From Zonotrichia leucophrys gambelii (taxonomy: Eukaryota > Chordata > Aves > Passeriformes > Passerellidae), in the NCBI RefSeq assembly GCF_028769735.1, contig NC_088188.1, positions 5,479,001 to 5,543,000 of the forward strand: a stretch of DNA of 64,000 nucleotides, written 5' to 3'. Below are positions 57,001 through 64,000 of the stretch, piece after piece. The notes beneath the pieces were generated by a model that ran no database searches, was not told the DNA's origin, and saw only the letters and a program-made list of their open reading frames with translations. Position numbers and translations under genes: made by a program. The stretch's first letter is position 1. Every line of letters begins with the position of its first letter.

Positions 57001-60000
57001 CTTCCCTTGCTTTACAGGCTCCAAGTGAGAAAGGGAGTTTTACCAATCCTGCTCCATTTCATGTTGCAGCAGTGAAAGATCCCTGTAATTCCTGTTCCAG
57101 GAAAGTGATGCTGCATTCCAGGAGAGAGGCTCATAAAGCTGAGTTGTTGCTGAAGCAAAGCTCCTACAAAACCTTCTTCTGAAAGATGCCTGCTCTCACT
57201 CTAGTCCTCCTTGCTCCAGTCATCCAAAGCTTCTGCTGTTCTACCAAAATTCATGTCAACAGCACTTATAATTAATGTCTTCTCAAAAAACAGCCCAGCT
57301 TCTCCTCACACAGGAACTTTGTTATTTCCTGTGTCTTCTAACCCAGGAACTTGGACACTCCATAGCCAGGATGGTCACAGATAAGTTTTATAAAAAATCC
57401 TTTCCTTAAGATTTTTTCCTCCTGAGAAGCTGAAAGGCCTCAGCAACAAAATGTAAACAATGGTTATCTGCTGCTGTGGAATGCAACAGGTGGATCCCTG
57501 ATTGATTGATTGACCCATCCTGGATGTTTCTAATTAATGGCCAATCACAGCCCAGCTAGCTCAGCTCTGTCTGAGCCACAAACCTTTGTTACTCATTCCT
57601 TTCTATTCTTAGCTTACCCAGCCTTCTGATGAGATTCTTTTCTTGTATTCTTTTAGTATGGTTTTAATGTAATATATATCATAAAATAATAAATCAAGCC
57701 CCCTGAAACATGGAGTCAGATCCTCATCTCTTCCCTCAACATAAGACTCCTGTGAACACCTCACACAGGATTCCATTCTGCAATGACACAGCCCCTTGAA
57801 TGACCTGCAAACTATCAACAAAATCCCTCTAGGATCTTCTAAAAGATCTTGGCATCTTTTGGACTGTTTGCTAGAAACAAACCACCAACCCATGATCCCC
57901 AGGCTGCCAGAGCTCACCTGCCATGGTGGATGGGCAGGTGCTTGCGGTGGATGCCGTGGCTGCCCTCCACGAAAGCGTTGGGTGGCTTGTGGTACACAGA
58001 AGCCAGAGACCCAATGTGGCAGATCAGCTCATCCAGCAGGGTTGGCTCAATGAGATCAGTCTCCTCAGAAATCAGGGGCTTTTCTGAGAGCACCACTTCC
58101 TTGGCAGTCACTGGATCCGTGGAAAGAAGGCGCCAGTAGATGTAGCCACGATCCCGCAGGTCGGGGTTGTCAGAATCCTGGGACAGAGCAATGCATCACT
58201 CACAGGTCTCAAATCAACTCATGCCTGTAATCACTTCATTCTTCTGGATTAAAAACCCCCAACCAGCCAGCAGCCACAGCCACCAATTTCAAAATGATGT
58301 TACAAACTGCTTGTTGAGATGAACATCTTAAAACTAAAAACGAGAACCAAAGCATTGATGCCTGGCTTCCTGCTCAGCTGGTCAGGGAGGAGAAATTTAC
58401 ACAAAATTTCCAGGATTTACACCCCACAATTGCCCCAAACCACAGAGCTGCCAACTCCTTCCAAACTTTCCTGCCACTAAGTATTAGGAGAAATCCACAG
58501 AAAAGAGTGACAATGACTGGTGCACACGAAGAGCAGACACTCAACAATGCATAATGATCCAAGATTCCTGGAAATATGACTTACCCAAGGCACTGCTGGA
58601 CAAAAAAGATGCTGCAGAACCACATCTTAATAAGCCATATTCTTTATAGCAAAAGAGATCTTAATTTATCCTGCCTTTTAGTTATCTAATGAAGTATGGA
58701 GAGATGCTAATGATGCACACTTAGGGTACTTCATCAGTTCTCCAGCTGTCAATAATACCCTTGTTTTATTGCAGATACTTTTGCCTCTGCATGAAGTGCT
58801 AATTATTTCTCTCCTCTTTGAGCAGCTCTGCCCAGAGCAGCAAAGTGAGTGGGGATGGTTTGCTGATCATGTTCTAGAGAGAGGGAGGTGCTGTGGTTTT
58901 ATGTTGTAGTGAACTGTTCATGGAAACAAGAGCTCAGGTTTTTAATCTTCAGAGGTTTTTTCCCCTGATAAAATTCCAGCAAAATATTGTACACCTCACT
59001 AGTCTTTCCTTGGCATTTCTTTTTCTCTTCTGTGCTCTCATTGCTGCCCTGCTAGAATCTGCATCTGCCATCTGCCTCAAGACATTCTCAAACCTCTTCT
59101 TGGAATGAGATTGAGCTCAGCTCATTTTGCTTGTAAGGACCTAAATTAATCTCTCTGTTGTCTCACACATTATCTCTGCAGAGCTGGTTGTGTTTGATGG
59201 TAGAATTGTGGACTCTTTACACTTTAACAATCCCTCCCAGACTGTGCACTCAGGATCAGGCAGGGTTTCTGCAAGGGCACACATGAAAGGCTACACTCTC
59301 CTACTTGCAGGCACCTACAGAGTCAAGGCTGACTGTTTCTTCTCACAGCCAAAAAAAACACATTGGAAACTGGTAAACCTACTGCAAAAAGAGGCTCAAA
59401 TCTCTCAAAATTCTCCTCTCTCCAGGGTTTGCATGCACACCTGTGGAGCAACACAATGAACCCAGGCTAGCTCAGCTCCCCACCCATGCATCAGCAATGG
59501 GGATGCAGAGGTCTGAGACCTCAATTCCTGTGTTTCTGCCAGCCCCAGCTGCTCCACTGCTATTTTTACCAGAGCTGGCTCCTGCTACAGTCACACCTGC
59601 AGTCTGCTGTGCAGACAAGCCCTGAGACACTCAAAGTGCAACAATACCTAAGCTGGGGAAAGAAACACACATGTAATTACTCTCCCACTCAAGTGAAAAA
59701 CACTATTTCTACCTAGAAATCAGACCTTGAAGCACAAGGTTTTTCAATGTTTTACAGCCAGTTATCCTACATTGACTTATTATTCATATAAAATACAAAA
59801 AGCCAGACTGAATCAACATTGGTGACAAACAGAGAAACAAACCCAGACGCCTGTTACATTCTGAGGGTGCCATTAAATGTTTTGTGAGTCAGCACAGTGG
59901 GTTTTTGCACTTAGTACCTTTCTTCTGTTGGCTCAGGAAAATGATACAGCATGCCCTTGGCCCACTCCTCTCTGAAGAGCAGCTCAGATCCTGCCTAACA

Positions 60001-63000
60001 GCAGGTTTTGAAGCAAGAAAATCAGGTCATGGGTTTGTTGCTGCTGACCAATGCAACTCCCCAAAGGAATGAATAAAAGTTTTAAGTGCAGCAAATCCAC
60101 AGCAATGATTTCTTGCAGCAAAGAGGATCAAAAAGGGCAGCTGATGATTGACTCCAGGTTTTCTGCTCAGAAACAATCACAGCCCATTCAGCTGGCAGAC
60201 TATTTTTATCACTTGACACAGCAGGTCTGGAGAGGAGCTGGTTTTTTTGGGCACTTTATCCCAATCATTGCAGCCAAGGAGTGCAGGAAGATCAGCTGAG
60301 CTCTTACCCACCCCTGGCACCAGGACATCACCTCTGTCCTCTGGAACTACAGCAGTTGTGTCTGCCAGCTCAAGCCCAGCCTTGCCTGCAGTGATCTGAG
60401 CTCATAACTCAGCATCTCATGCATAATGAATCCATGATCTTAACCCACTGCTACAGCCTCCAGCAAAGCTGCCACATTGGCTGACAGCATCCAAGTACAA
60501 AGGCAAAAACCCCAAAATTCAGTTCTTTCTTTTTCATAGCACTGCTTAAAGTTTGCTGTTCCCAGAACAAAGTCTTTGCCAGGCTGTCTGCCTCTGTTAT
60601 AGCTCCAGATGTTCCACTGCAAGCCACCTTCAAGGAGAAAGAATTTTAGTTTCTTGATAATTCTACACTGTCCCTAACTTTCCATTTAGTGAGTGAATGG
60701 GGAAGGAATTCAGATAAAGCAAGAGCTAAGGAGAAGAAAGCAGATTGCAGATGGGAACAGGCACAGAGCAGCTTTTAAATAGAGTCTCTTTGGGGAGAGA
60801 AGGGAACACCCTTGAATCTGATCTAGAGGTTGAATATTTCTTGGGGGGATTTCTTGCAAAGCTGCCTGGCCTGGCAGCTGGGAGACATCACACAGCCGGC
60901 CAGCAGAGTGTCTGCAGGGCCCTGGGTACCTTGGCTTACCTGTGTGGCCAGGCTGAGCACCTGCTGGACCAGCTCCTGTGTCTCAGAAGGCTTTTTCAAG
61001 AACAGCTTCACTATTGCAGTCAGCAGAGTGAGCTGCACCTAAGAGAAAGGGCACAGGAGAGATTAGAAATTCCTTTACTGATATTAAACATGGCTTCAGT
61101 TTACTCACAGCATGACACTGCTCTATGCCAGTGAAACCCAGTATAATGAGATTCAAACCCTTGCCTGTTGCAAAATACTTTCACAGAGAAGTCCCTGAGC
61201 AGCAGGCTGAGGTTTGTGTAATATCCCCAGCACAGCCATCCCCCCAAGAAAAATGCAACCTCTGGAACCCCCTCTTGTGCTTCCAAGATGGGAATTTTTG
61301 GAGACATGGACAACAAAGCAAAACTGCAGATTCCCAGGAGTTTTATTTTAGTCCAGTATTGAAGCTTTTATTGACAGGTATTGTCTGCCCACTGCAATAA
61401 CATTTACTGTCCATCCCATAAACACACTGCAGATAAAATGCACATTGCAACTTTACCTGAGTGCTTTCATCATGGAAACCCTCCAGGAAACTCTCCAGCA
61501 GCTCATCTGCATTGTCAATTCTTTCAGCATATTCACCCACAATCCAGATCATGGCAGCTCTGGCATCTGGCTCATCCAGGGAATCCAGGTTCTCACACAG
61601 AGTGGCAATGATGCTCTCATACCTGGTTTGTCACAGTACAGATGCATTACTGGGTGAACTGGACTTGTTTCACTCCATTTCTGCCCACATCATTCTGCAG
61701 AGAATTCTGAACTGAAGTCATGTCTTGTGTTTCTACACAACAAGCAGCATTTTCATTCATCTTTTTTTTTCCCTCCAAAGATCTCACAGGATCTCTGCAG
61801 TTTAATCCATCAGCAAGACCACCCAGATGTGGAGTTCAAGATAAAGCTGCCTTCTGTTCTGTTTGCTAATGGGAATATTTGATCCAACAGTTCAAACCAT
61901 GAGTCTGAATCAGATCCTGCAGCCTTGCTGGAGGCTCCAGCCTGGCAGCTCTAAACTGGATATTGCATCCCCCCAAGGCTTTATTGTAAACCAGACAATA
62001 TCCCACACTAATTTAGCTTCCCCTATTCCCATATCTGGGTATCCCCACAAGCAGGGAATTTTGGAGGCTGACAGCAGAAATTGTCAGGGAAACCTGCAGA
62101 TGTCCCATATAATTTTTTAGGTGATCATGAAGTCTCTGCTGAAAAAGCATTGCTGCAGTTCTGTGGCTGAGGAGACAAAATCTCTCTGCAGAACCAAGAG
62201 AAGCTGAGTTCTGCCCAAGCCAGAGGGAACACTTGGTGGGAAAAGCCAGAAGTTCAGCACAACCTGACTGGTCTGGGACCATGGCAGCCATGAACTTTGA
62301 CAGCCCTGTGAGGACATGTCACAGACATCTTTTCATTAAAATCTTTTCTTTAGGATTTTTTCCTTTTCTGAGAAGCTGTGGCCTCAGCAACAAAATGTAA
62401 ACAATGATTATCTGCCGCTGTGGAATGCATCAAGTGGATCCGTGATTGGTCTCAGGTGGATGTTTGAATTTACTGACCACTCAGGGCAGAGCTGGGTCTC
62501 ACTCTCTGCTGAGACACAGACCTTTGTTATTCTTTTTCTATTCTTAGCTTAGCTAGCTTTCTGAGAACTTTTCTTTCTATTCTTTTTAGTATAGTTATAA
62601 TGTAATATATATCATAAAATAATAAATCAAGCCTTCTGAACAAGAGGTCAACATTCTCATCTCTCTCTTCATCCTGCAACCCTTGTGACCACTGTGACAA
62701 GGACATTTGTACACTTCATGGATTTCTAGAGGAGATTAAAACCAGGACACCCTGATGCTGTAAACCTGGCCAAATTTTCCTTCTGCCATTCCCTGCAAGA
62801 GCTTTACTGGCTTTTGATCCAGCCTTCAATATGGAGTGGTGGGGAAGGAAAACTTTTCAATTCAAACTAACAACAAGCCAGGCTGACACCTCACCTCGAG
62901 CCTCCTACCAAACCAGCAGTGGGATCACTGCTTCCACCTTTGCTTCAGAGCCCTGCTGAGCTGAGAGCTGCTCTATTCTGATGAGGGCAGCCAAGTGTTT

Positions 63001-63143
63001 CCAAAAAACCCTGAAGTTTCCACCTACTTGTTGGGGTACTTGCGGAAGATGTCCCTGATGACCACGATGGCCTCCTGCACCACGTAGTTCACCTTGGTCT
63101 GGATGAGGTCCAGCAGGGTGCTCACACAGCGCTCTGCAGATTG
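17963..63143 (-). CDS. AP2B1: AP2B1, AP-2 complex beta (beta-2 adaptin) subunit, C-terminal 565 residues
   Basis: Thirteen exons join in frame: 63028-63143, 61457-61622, 60940-61038, 57918-58177, 53303-53495, 44082-44123, 42246-42389, 40833-40978, 38297-38426, 29290-29374, 28305-28391, 19728-19882 and 17963-18037. Together they total 1698 bp including the stop. AP-2 links PIP2-rich plasma membrane and cargo to clathrin. The beta-2 chain binds dileucine cargo with its trunk, clathrin with its hinge and accessory factors with its ear. Seen here: the end of the HEAT-like trunk, the hinge with clathrin box LLNLD, the 14-residue cassette [14 protein letters not shown], and the two-part ear ending YDAILKN. 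The hinge text VNVPQV...[16 protein letters not shown] separates it from AP1B1. Counting back, the window starts at about residue 387 of a 951-residue form. The 5' exons lie beyond 64000. Confidence 0.97.
18929..19646 (+). mobile_element. Solo LTR, ERVK-like, with internal AT expansion
   Basis: The element starts TGTCACTGTC and ends CACCCCA. It is flanked by an exact 6-bp target-site duplication, GGGAGG (18923-18928 and 19647-19652). A 6-bp duplication and TG...CA ends fit a class II (ERVK-type) LTR. The left part shows a tgattggtttcatg CCAAT-type region. The normal short A/T segment near the poly(A) signal has expanded to about 360 bp, making the LTR nearly twice as long as its relatives at 57373 and 62317. 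It is antisense to AP2B1 and has no internal viral sequence. Confidence 0.88.
19215..19575. repeat. AT-only expansion (tataat/aataaa-type)
   Basis: About 360 bp made almost wholly of A and T, built from ataatata- and taatataa-like words, form many possible hairpins. It lies inside the solo LTR and is the most AT-rich tract in the window. Confidence 0.95.
19728..19882 (-). CDS. AP2B1: AP2B1 exon, ear platform subdomain
   Basis: It encodes [35 protein letters not shown] and [17 protein letters not shown]. The residues equivalent to Y888 and E902 of the accessory-protein site are intact. The acceptor is ccctccaaag and the donor gtgaga. An LTR with a large AT expansion ends only 82 bp downstream of the donor. 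Confidence 0.96.
24591..24901. repeat. Intronic duplication, copy 1
   Basis: It runs from ctcacagcagcatcctggct to aaaatctaaataggga and matches 29612-29941 in the same orientation with scattered substitutions and short indels. Its identity is unknown: either a local duplication or two insertions of a dispersed element. Confidence 0.9.
25020..25705. repeat. Purine-strand 15-bp minisatellite (ggagagctgggagaa)
   Basis: About 45 units of a 15-bp motif, ggagagctgggagaa and variants, give nearly 690 bp in which one strand is mostly purine. Six successive ggaaagcagagagaa units at about 25590-25680 are almost perfect. As 15 is a multiple of three, long open frames appear on both strands (199 and 307 codons). 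They are repeat artefacts, not genes. Confidence 0.95.
28305..28391 (-). CDS. AP2B1: AP2B1 exon, ear platform subdomain
   Basis: It encodes [18 protein letters not shown] and [11 protein letters not shown] plus one base. It includes the residues equivalent to R834, W841 and E849 (937-residue numbering) of the platform site that binds beta-arrestin, ARH and epsin. The acceptor is tgtttctag and the donor gtgagt. Confidence 0.95.
28740..28970. repeat. Interspersed copies of ggtgactaggaatacaa
   Basis: Four copies of the motif (near 28747, 28781, 28911 and 28931), two of them followed by aaattccagtgaaaatgg, flank the inverted-repeat arm. They look like local slippage products. Confidence 0.8.
28803..28880. 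repeat. Inverted repeat, arm 1
   Basis: It starts tgtgcaaaagttatttgtga and is the reverse complement of 31748-31823 with about two differences and one short indel. The two arms bracket the AP2B1 exon at 29290-29374. Confidence 0.92.
29290..29374 (-). CDS. AP2B1: AP2B1 exon, ear
   Basis: It encodes [18 protein letters not shown] and [10 protein letters not shown] plus one base. The acceptor is ctctgtgacag and the donor gtgagt. An inverted repeat (28803-28880 and 31748-31823) and a direct duplication (24591-24901 and 29612-29941) flank this exon. Confidence 0.96.
29612..29941. repeat. Intronic duplication, copy 2
   Basis: It is the direct-orientation partner of 24591-24901, about 5 kb apart, carrying a small insertion (cttccttgcagcatctccc-type text near 29885) relative to copy 1. 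Exons 28305-28391 and 29290-29374 lie between the two copies. Confidence 0.9.
31748..31823. repeat. Inverted repeat, arm 2
   Basis: It runs from caggaatgacatcacagtca to acaaataacttttgcaca and is complementary to 28803-28880. Confidence 0.92.
33060..33447 (-). mobile_element. Solo LTR, ERVK-like, sense to AP2B1
   Basis: Read on the - strand it starts TGTCACAGACATATTTTATG and ends with an imperfect inverted terminus, TGTCACA. It aligns along its length with the LTRs at 57373 and 62317: a shared aaaatgtaaacaatga block, an inverted CCAAT, a tataatatatataat A/T segment and an AATAAA near 33150 on the - strand. I could not match target-site duplications (ATTTTG left, GGAAGG right). There is no internal viral sequence. 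Confidence 0.85.
34500..34945. repeat. Two-copy diverged tandem duplication
   Basis: Copy 1 (about 34500-34700) and copy 2 (about 34740-34945) share ctgcaccttcctcctctgtc, aaaaaggttttgccaaa, cagggagaaatgcag, and tcagataattttactgaatt followed by an A run and agcagtttgaaac. The short piece tgatatttcctcagtga recurs at 34179 and 34719, so the unit probably began further left. Confidence 0.88.
35715..35739. repeat. Perfect 11-bp hairpin with a 3-base loop
   Basis: The arms cctaagtcaga and tctgacttagg flank ttt. No terminator or RNA function is implied in an intron. Confidence 0.85.
38297..38426 (-). CDS. AP2B1: AP2B1 exon, ear sandwich subdomain
   Basis: It encodes (S)[36 protein letters not shown] and EPLNNLQ, ending in phase 0. 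The acceptor is ctgcccag and the donor gtaagg. Confidence 0.96.
38427..40832 (-). other. AP2B1 intron
   Basis: 2.4 kb of unique DNA. An AT-rich, non-repetitive stretch at about 39655-39960 stands out; no exon or repeat family was recognised. Confidence 0.75.
40833..40978 (-). CDS. AP2B1: AP2B1 exon, ear sandwich subdomain
   Basis: It encodes [38 protein letters not shown] and [10 protein letters not shown] plus two bases. The acceptor is ttgtgttcaag and the donor gtaaga. It is the first half of the immunoglobulin-like sandwich of the appendage. Confidence 0.95.
40979..42245 (-). other. AP2B1 intron
   Basis: 1.3 kb. An AT-rich tract with three near-repeats of aaaaattac lies at about 41465-41555. 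Nothing else is seen. Confidence 0.75.
42246..42389 (-). CDS. AP2B1: AP2B1 exon, end of hinge and start of ear
   Basis: It is 48 codons, phase 0: [40 protein letters not shown] and GGYVAPKS. The acceptor is gactcctccag and the donor gtacgt. Confidence 0.95.
42390..44081 (-). other. AP2B1 intron upstream of the ear exon
   Basis: 1.7 kb between the cassette exon and the next constitutive exon. Unique sequence; the 249-codon - strand frame in it has no splice or homology support. Confidence 0.75.
44082..44123 (-). CDS. AP2B1: AP2B1 42-bp alternative cassette exon, hinge
   Basis: It is a 42-bp exon encoding [14 protein letters not shown], phase 0 on both sides, so skipping keeps the frame. It corresponds to the 14-residue difference between the 951- and 937-residue mammalian isoforms. 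The donor gtaagt and acceptor ctctctttcag are both strong. It is isolated, with 9.2 kb of intron upstream and 1.7 kb downstream. Confidence 0.94.
44124..53302 (-). other. AP2B1 largest intron in window
   Basis: 9.2 kb before the alternative cassette exon. It appears unusually free of transposons compared with its neighbours. An AT-rich unique stretch at about 46140-46460 could be a conserved noncoding element, but that cannot be shown without alignment. Confidence 0.7.
53303..53495 (-). CDS. AP2B1: AP2B1 exon, hinge with clathrin box
   Basis: It encodes [16 protein letters not shown], then [16 protein letters not shown] and [21 protein letters not shown], coded at 53387-53401, is the canonical clathrin-box motif that binds the clathrin heavy-chain terminal domain. 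The acceptor is ccccccacag and the donor gtaagc. Confidence 0.96.
55100..55250. repeat. 32-bp tandem array
   Basis: About 4.5 units of a 32-bp motif beginning gaaattcatgtgggttaaaa recur at 55100, 55132, 55164 and 55196, the last unit partial. The + strand is purine-rich. Confidence 0.93.
55349..55430. repeat. 42-bp direct doublet
   Basis: agtcacaagggaagcacagc and agtcacaagggatgcacagc begin two adjoining units, both continuing with ctgaac and aatcaaaa. There are a few differences. Confidence 0.85.
57373..57765 (+). mobile_element. Solo LTR, ERVK-like, beside an AP2B1 exon
   Basis: It is flanked by an exact 6-bp target-site duplication, CAGGAT (57367-57372 and 57766-57771). The first base appears mutated (GGTCACAG for TGTCACAG). 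It shares the aacaaaatgtaaacaatg block, a gccaatcacag motif, the A/T segment taatatatatcataaaataa and the AATAAA with the copies at 33060 and 62317. It ends 152 bp from the donor of exon 57918-58177 and is antisense to AP2B1. Confidence 0.92.
57918..58177 (-). CDS. AP2B1: AP2B1 exon, end of trunk and start of hinge
   Basis: It encodes [52 protein letters not shown] and the hinge start [20 protein letters not shown] plus two bases. The donor gtgagc is only about 150 bp from a solo LTR on its downstream side. Confidence 0.96.
58178..60939 (-). other. AP2B1 intron
   Basis: 2.8 kb of unique DNA with no exon, RNA gene or mobile element recognised. Confidence 0.75.
60940..61038 (-). CDS. AP2B1: AP2B1 exon, trunk
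   Basis: It is 33 codons, phase 0 at both ends: [18 protein letters not shown] then [15 protein letters not shown]. The acceptor is ctttctcttag and the donor gtaagc. Confidence 0.96.
61039..61456 (-). other. AP2B1 short intron
   Basis: 418 bp with consensus gtaaag...cttag ends; nothing further seen. Confidence 0.85.
61457..61622 (-). CDS. AP2B1: AP2B1 exon, trunk
   Basis: It encodes [36 protein letters not shown] and [19 protein letters not shown], ending in phase 0. The acceptor is caaaccag and the donor gtaaag. The residues are very close to mammalian AP2B1. Confidence 0.96.
61623..63027 (-). other. AP2B1 intron with a solo LTR
   Basis: 1.4 kb, more than a quarter of it the solo LTR at 62317-62699. 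The rest is unique. Confidence 0.85.
62317..62699 (+). mobile_element. Solo LTR, ERVK-like, intact ends
   Basis: It is 383 bp, begins TGTCACAG and ends CTGTGACA, so the two ends are perfect 8-bp inverted repeats. It is flanked by an exact 6-bp target-site duplication, AGGACA (62311-62316 and 62700-62705). A TATA-like A/T segment with AATAAA lies near 62615-62626. It is antisense to AP2B1, carries no viral genes, and is the best-preserved copy in the window. Confidence 0.95.
63028..63143 (-). CDS. AP2B1: AP2B1 exon, trunk (first in window)
   Basis: It encodes [33 protein letters not shown] and RKYPN plus two bases. The acceptor is ctgtctccag and the donor gtaggt. It is a HEAT-like helical pair of the trunk; the Lys codon is completed in the next exon. 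Confidence 0.95.
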
Positions 63144-64000
63144 CTGGAGACAGCAGAAAAACACAATTTAAATAGCTGAAGAAACACTCCAGCTCCCACA
63201 GCACTCACTGAGGAATGTGGTGTGTGTATAAGGAAAAGCACAGAGGACAAGAGCTGCAAACTCTGCCCAGAAATGAACTACAGGGAAACAAAAGGTTGTT
63301 ACAGTGGGGGCACCAGCTGGCTCCTGCTCCTCTAGAAAGCAAGAGAAGTAATTATGCCAGCAGAAAGTTGGGTCACCACACAAGAGAGCTTGGGAACATC
63401 ACCTACACTGCTCTTTGTACCACCCTGGGGCTGGTACAGGCCACTGAATGAGCTCTCTGATTCCCATGCCAGGCAATCAGAGCTAGGAAAGTTCTGACAG
63501 GGACTGCAAGAAAGTTTCTAGCAAAGCCAGAAGGCAGAGAAAACAGTGCTGTCAAAACCAGCAGCAACAGGTTCAGTATTTTTGGGGTGAGGTCACTAAC
63601 AACGTGTAAAATGCACAGCTAAAAATAGAAATTCAGCTGCTCCTAATGCAGCTTTCAATTAATTAGCTCAATTCACAGGCACTGCAAGATAACAAGGCCT
63701 GGACACTGCCATGCTCCAGGAACCAGGAGTGGAGATAGAGGCAGATAATTCAGGGAGGTCTATTCCCAAACAGCACAGTGAGACAGGACATCACAGGAGC
63801 AACCAACTCCAGCAGCAGAGCCTCAAATAAGGGCAGTGATTTGGTTATTAGCAGAGCACACATGAAGCCTCATTACACAGCTGGTGATTAATGTGAGAAG
63901 CAGACTGCTCCCAACACTGCCTTCAGAACACTCATAAAGGATTCAGGCTGGAGACAAACACTGTGGGGCACAAACAACAGCAATGTAGGTGGATTTTTCA
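63144..64000 (-). other. AP2B1 intron, continues beyond the window
   Basis: 857 bp of unique sequence upstream of the first in-window exon; no further AP2B1 exon is present. Confidence 0.8.

Larger units (their letters stand above)
53496..57917 (-). other. AP2B1 intron with tandem repeats and a solo LTR
   Basis: It contains a 32-bp tandem array (55100-55250), a 42-bp doublet (55349-55430) and a solo LTR (57373-57765). Two small signal-peptide-like frames on the - strand (54389-54598 and 56094-56312) are judged to be chance. Confidence 0.75.

Noticed and set aside
17963..63143. AP1B1 as the identity of the adaptor subunit
   Set aside because: The hinge and ear sequence, including the GGGIGGSPA cassette and the W/Y/E platform residues in AP2B1 spacing, fit beta-2 and not beta-1.

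Overview
This window is nuclear DNA from a bird, most likely a songbird. It has spliced vertebrate genes with large introns, a GC-rich left end with a CpG island, and solo LTRs of a kind I associate with passerine genomes. It also carries a nuclear copy of mitochondrial 12S rRNA that reads like a passerine sequence. There are no operons, CRISPR arrays or bacterial features. Most long open frames are chance frames in GC-rich or simple-repeat DNA.

Three protein genes are present. GAS2L2 is on the + strand at 1-2660, with only its last four exons inside. RASL10B is on the - strand, with complete coding sequence at 6349-10799 and a probable noncoding first exon ending at 12981. AP2B1 is on the - strand at 17963-63143, covering its last 13 coding exons, 565 residues of the clathrin adaptor beta-2 subunit. 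I place this as the GAS2L2-RASL10B-AP2B1 block (human 17q12, as I recall) and not the paralogous GAS2L1-RASL10A-AP1B1 block. The reasons are the RASL10B-type protein, the [21 protein letters not shown] tail of GAS2L2, and the AP2B1 hinge with its alternative 14-residue cassette.

Layout: 1-2660 is the end of GAS2L2, with two in-frame coding repeats. 2661-6348 is a tail-to-tail intergenic stretch ending in a 59-bp minisatellite whose unit contains the RASL10B stop codon. 6349-10910 is RASL10B, with an LTR-like element in one intron and a mitochondrial 12S fragment in the other. 10911-14400 is RASL10B 5' sequence and CpG island, with a 14-bp C-rich minisatellite. About 15.9-18.0 kb is the AP2B1 3' UTR. 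18-64 kb is AP2B1, whose introns carry four solo LTRs (three with clear 6-bp target-site duplications), a 15-bp purine-strand minisatellite, a roughly 320-bp duplication around two exons, an inverted repeat around one exon, and several small tandem arrays.

The three proteins do not form one pathway. GAS2L2 links actin and microtubules at ciliary basal bodies, RASL10B is a small Ras-like GTPase, and AP2B1 couples cargo to clathrin. Their adjacency is ancestral vertebrate synteny. I found no evidence of a new multi-gene system. The points of interest lie in the repeats, the NUMT and how they sit relative to exons. All exon coordinates were read by eye from splice consensus, reading frame and remembered homologues; no alignment was run.
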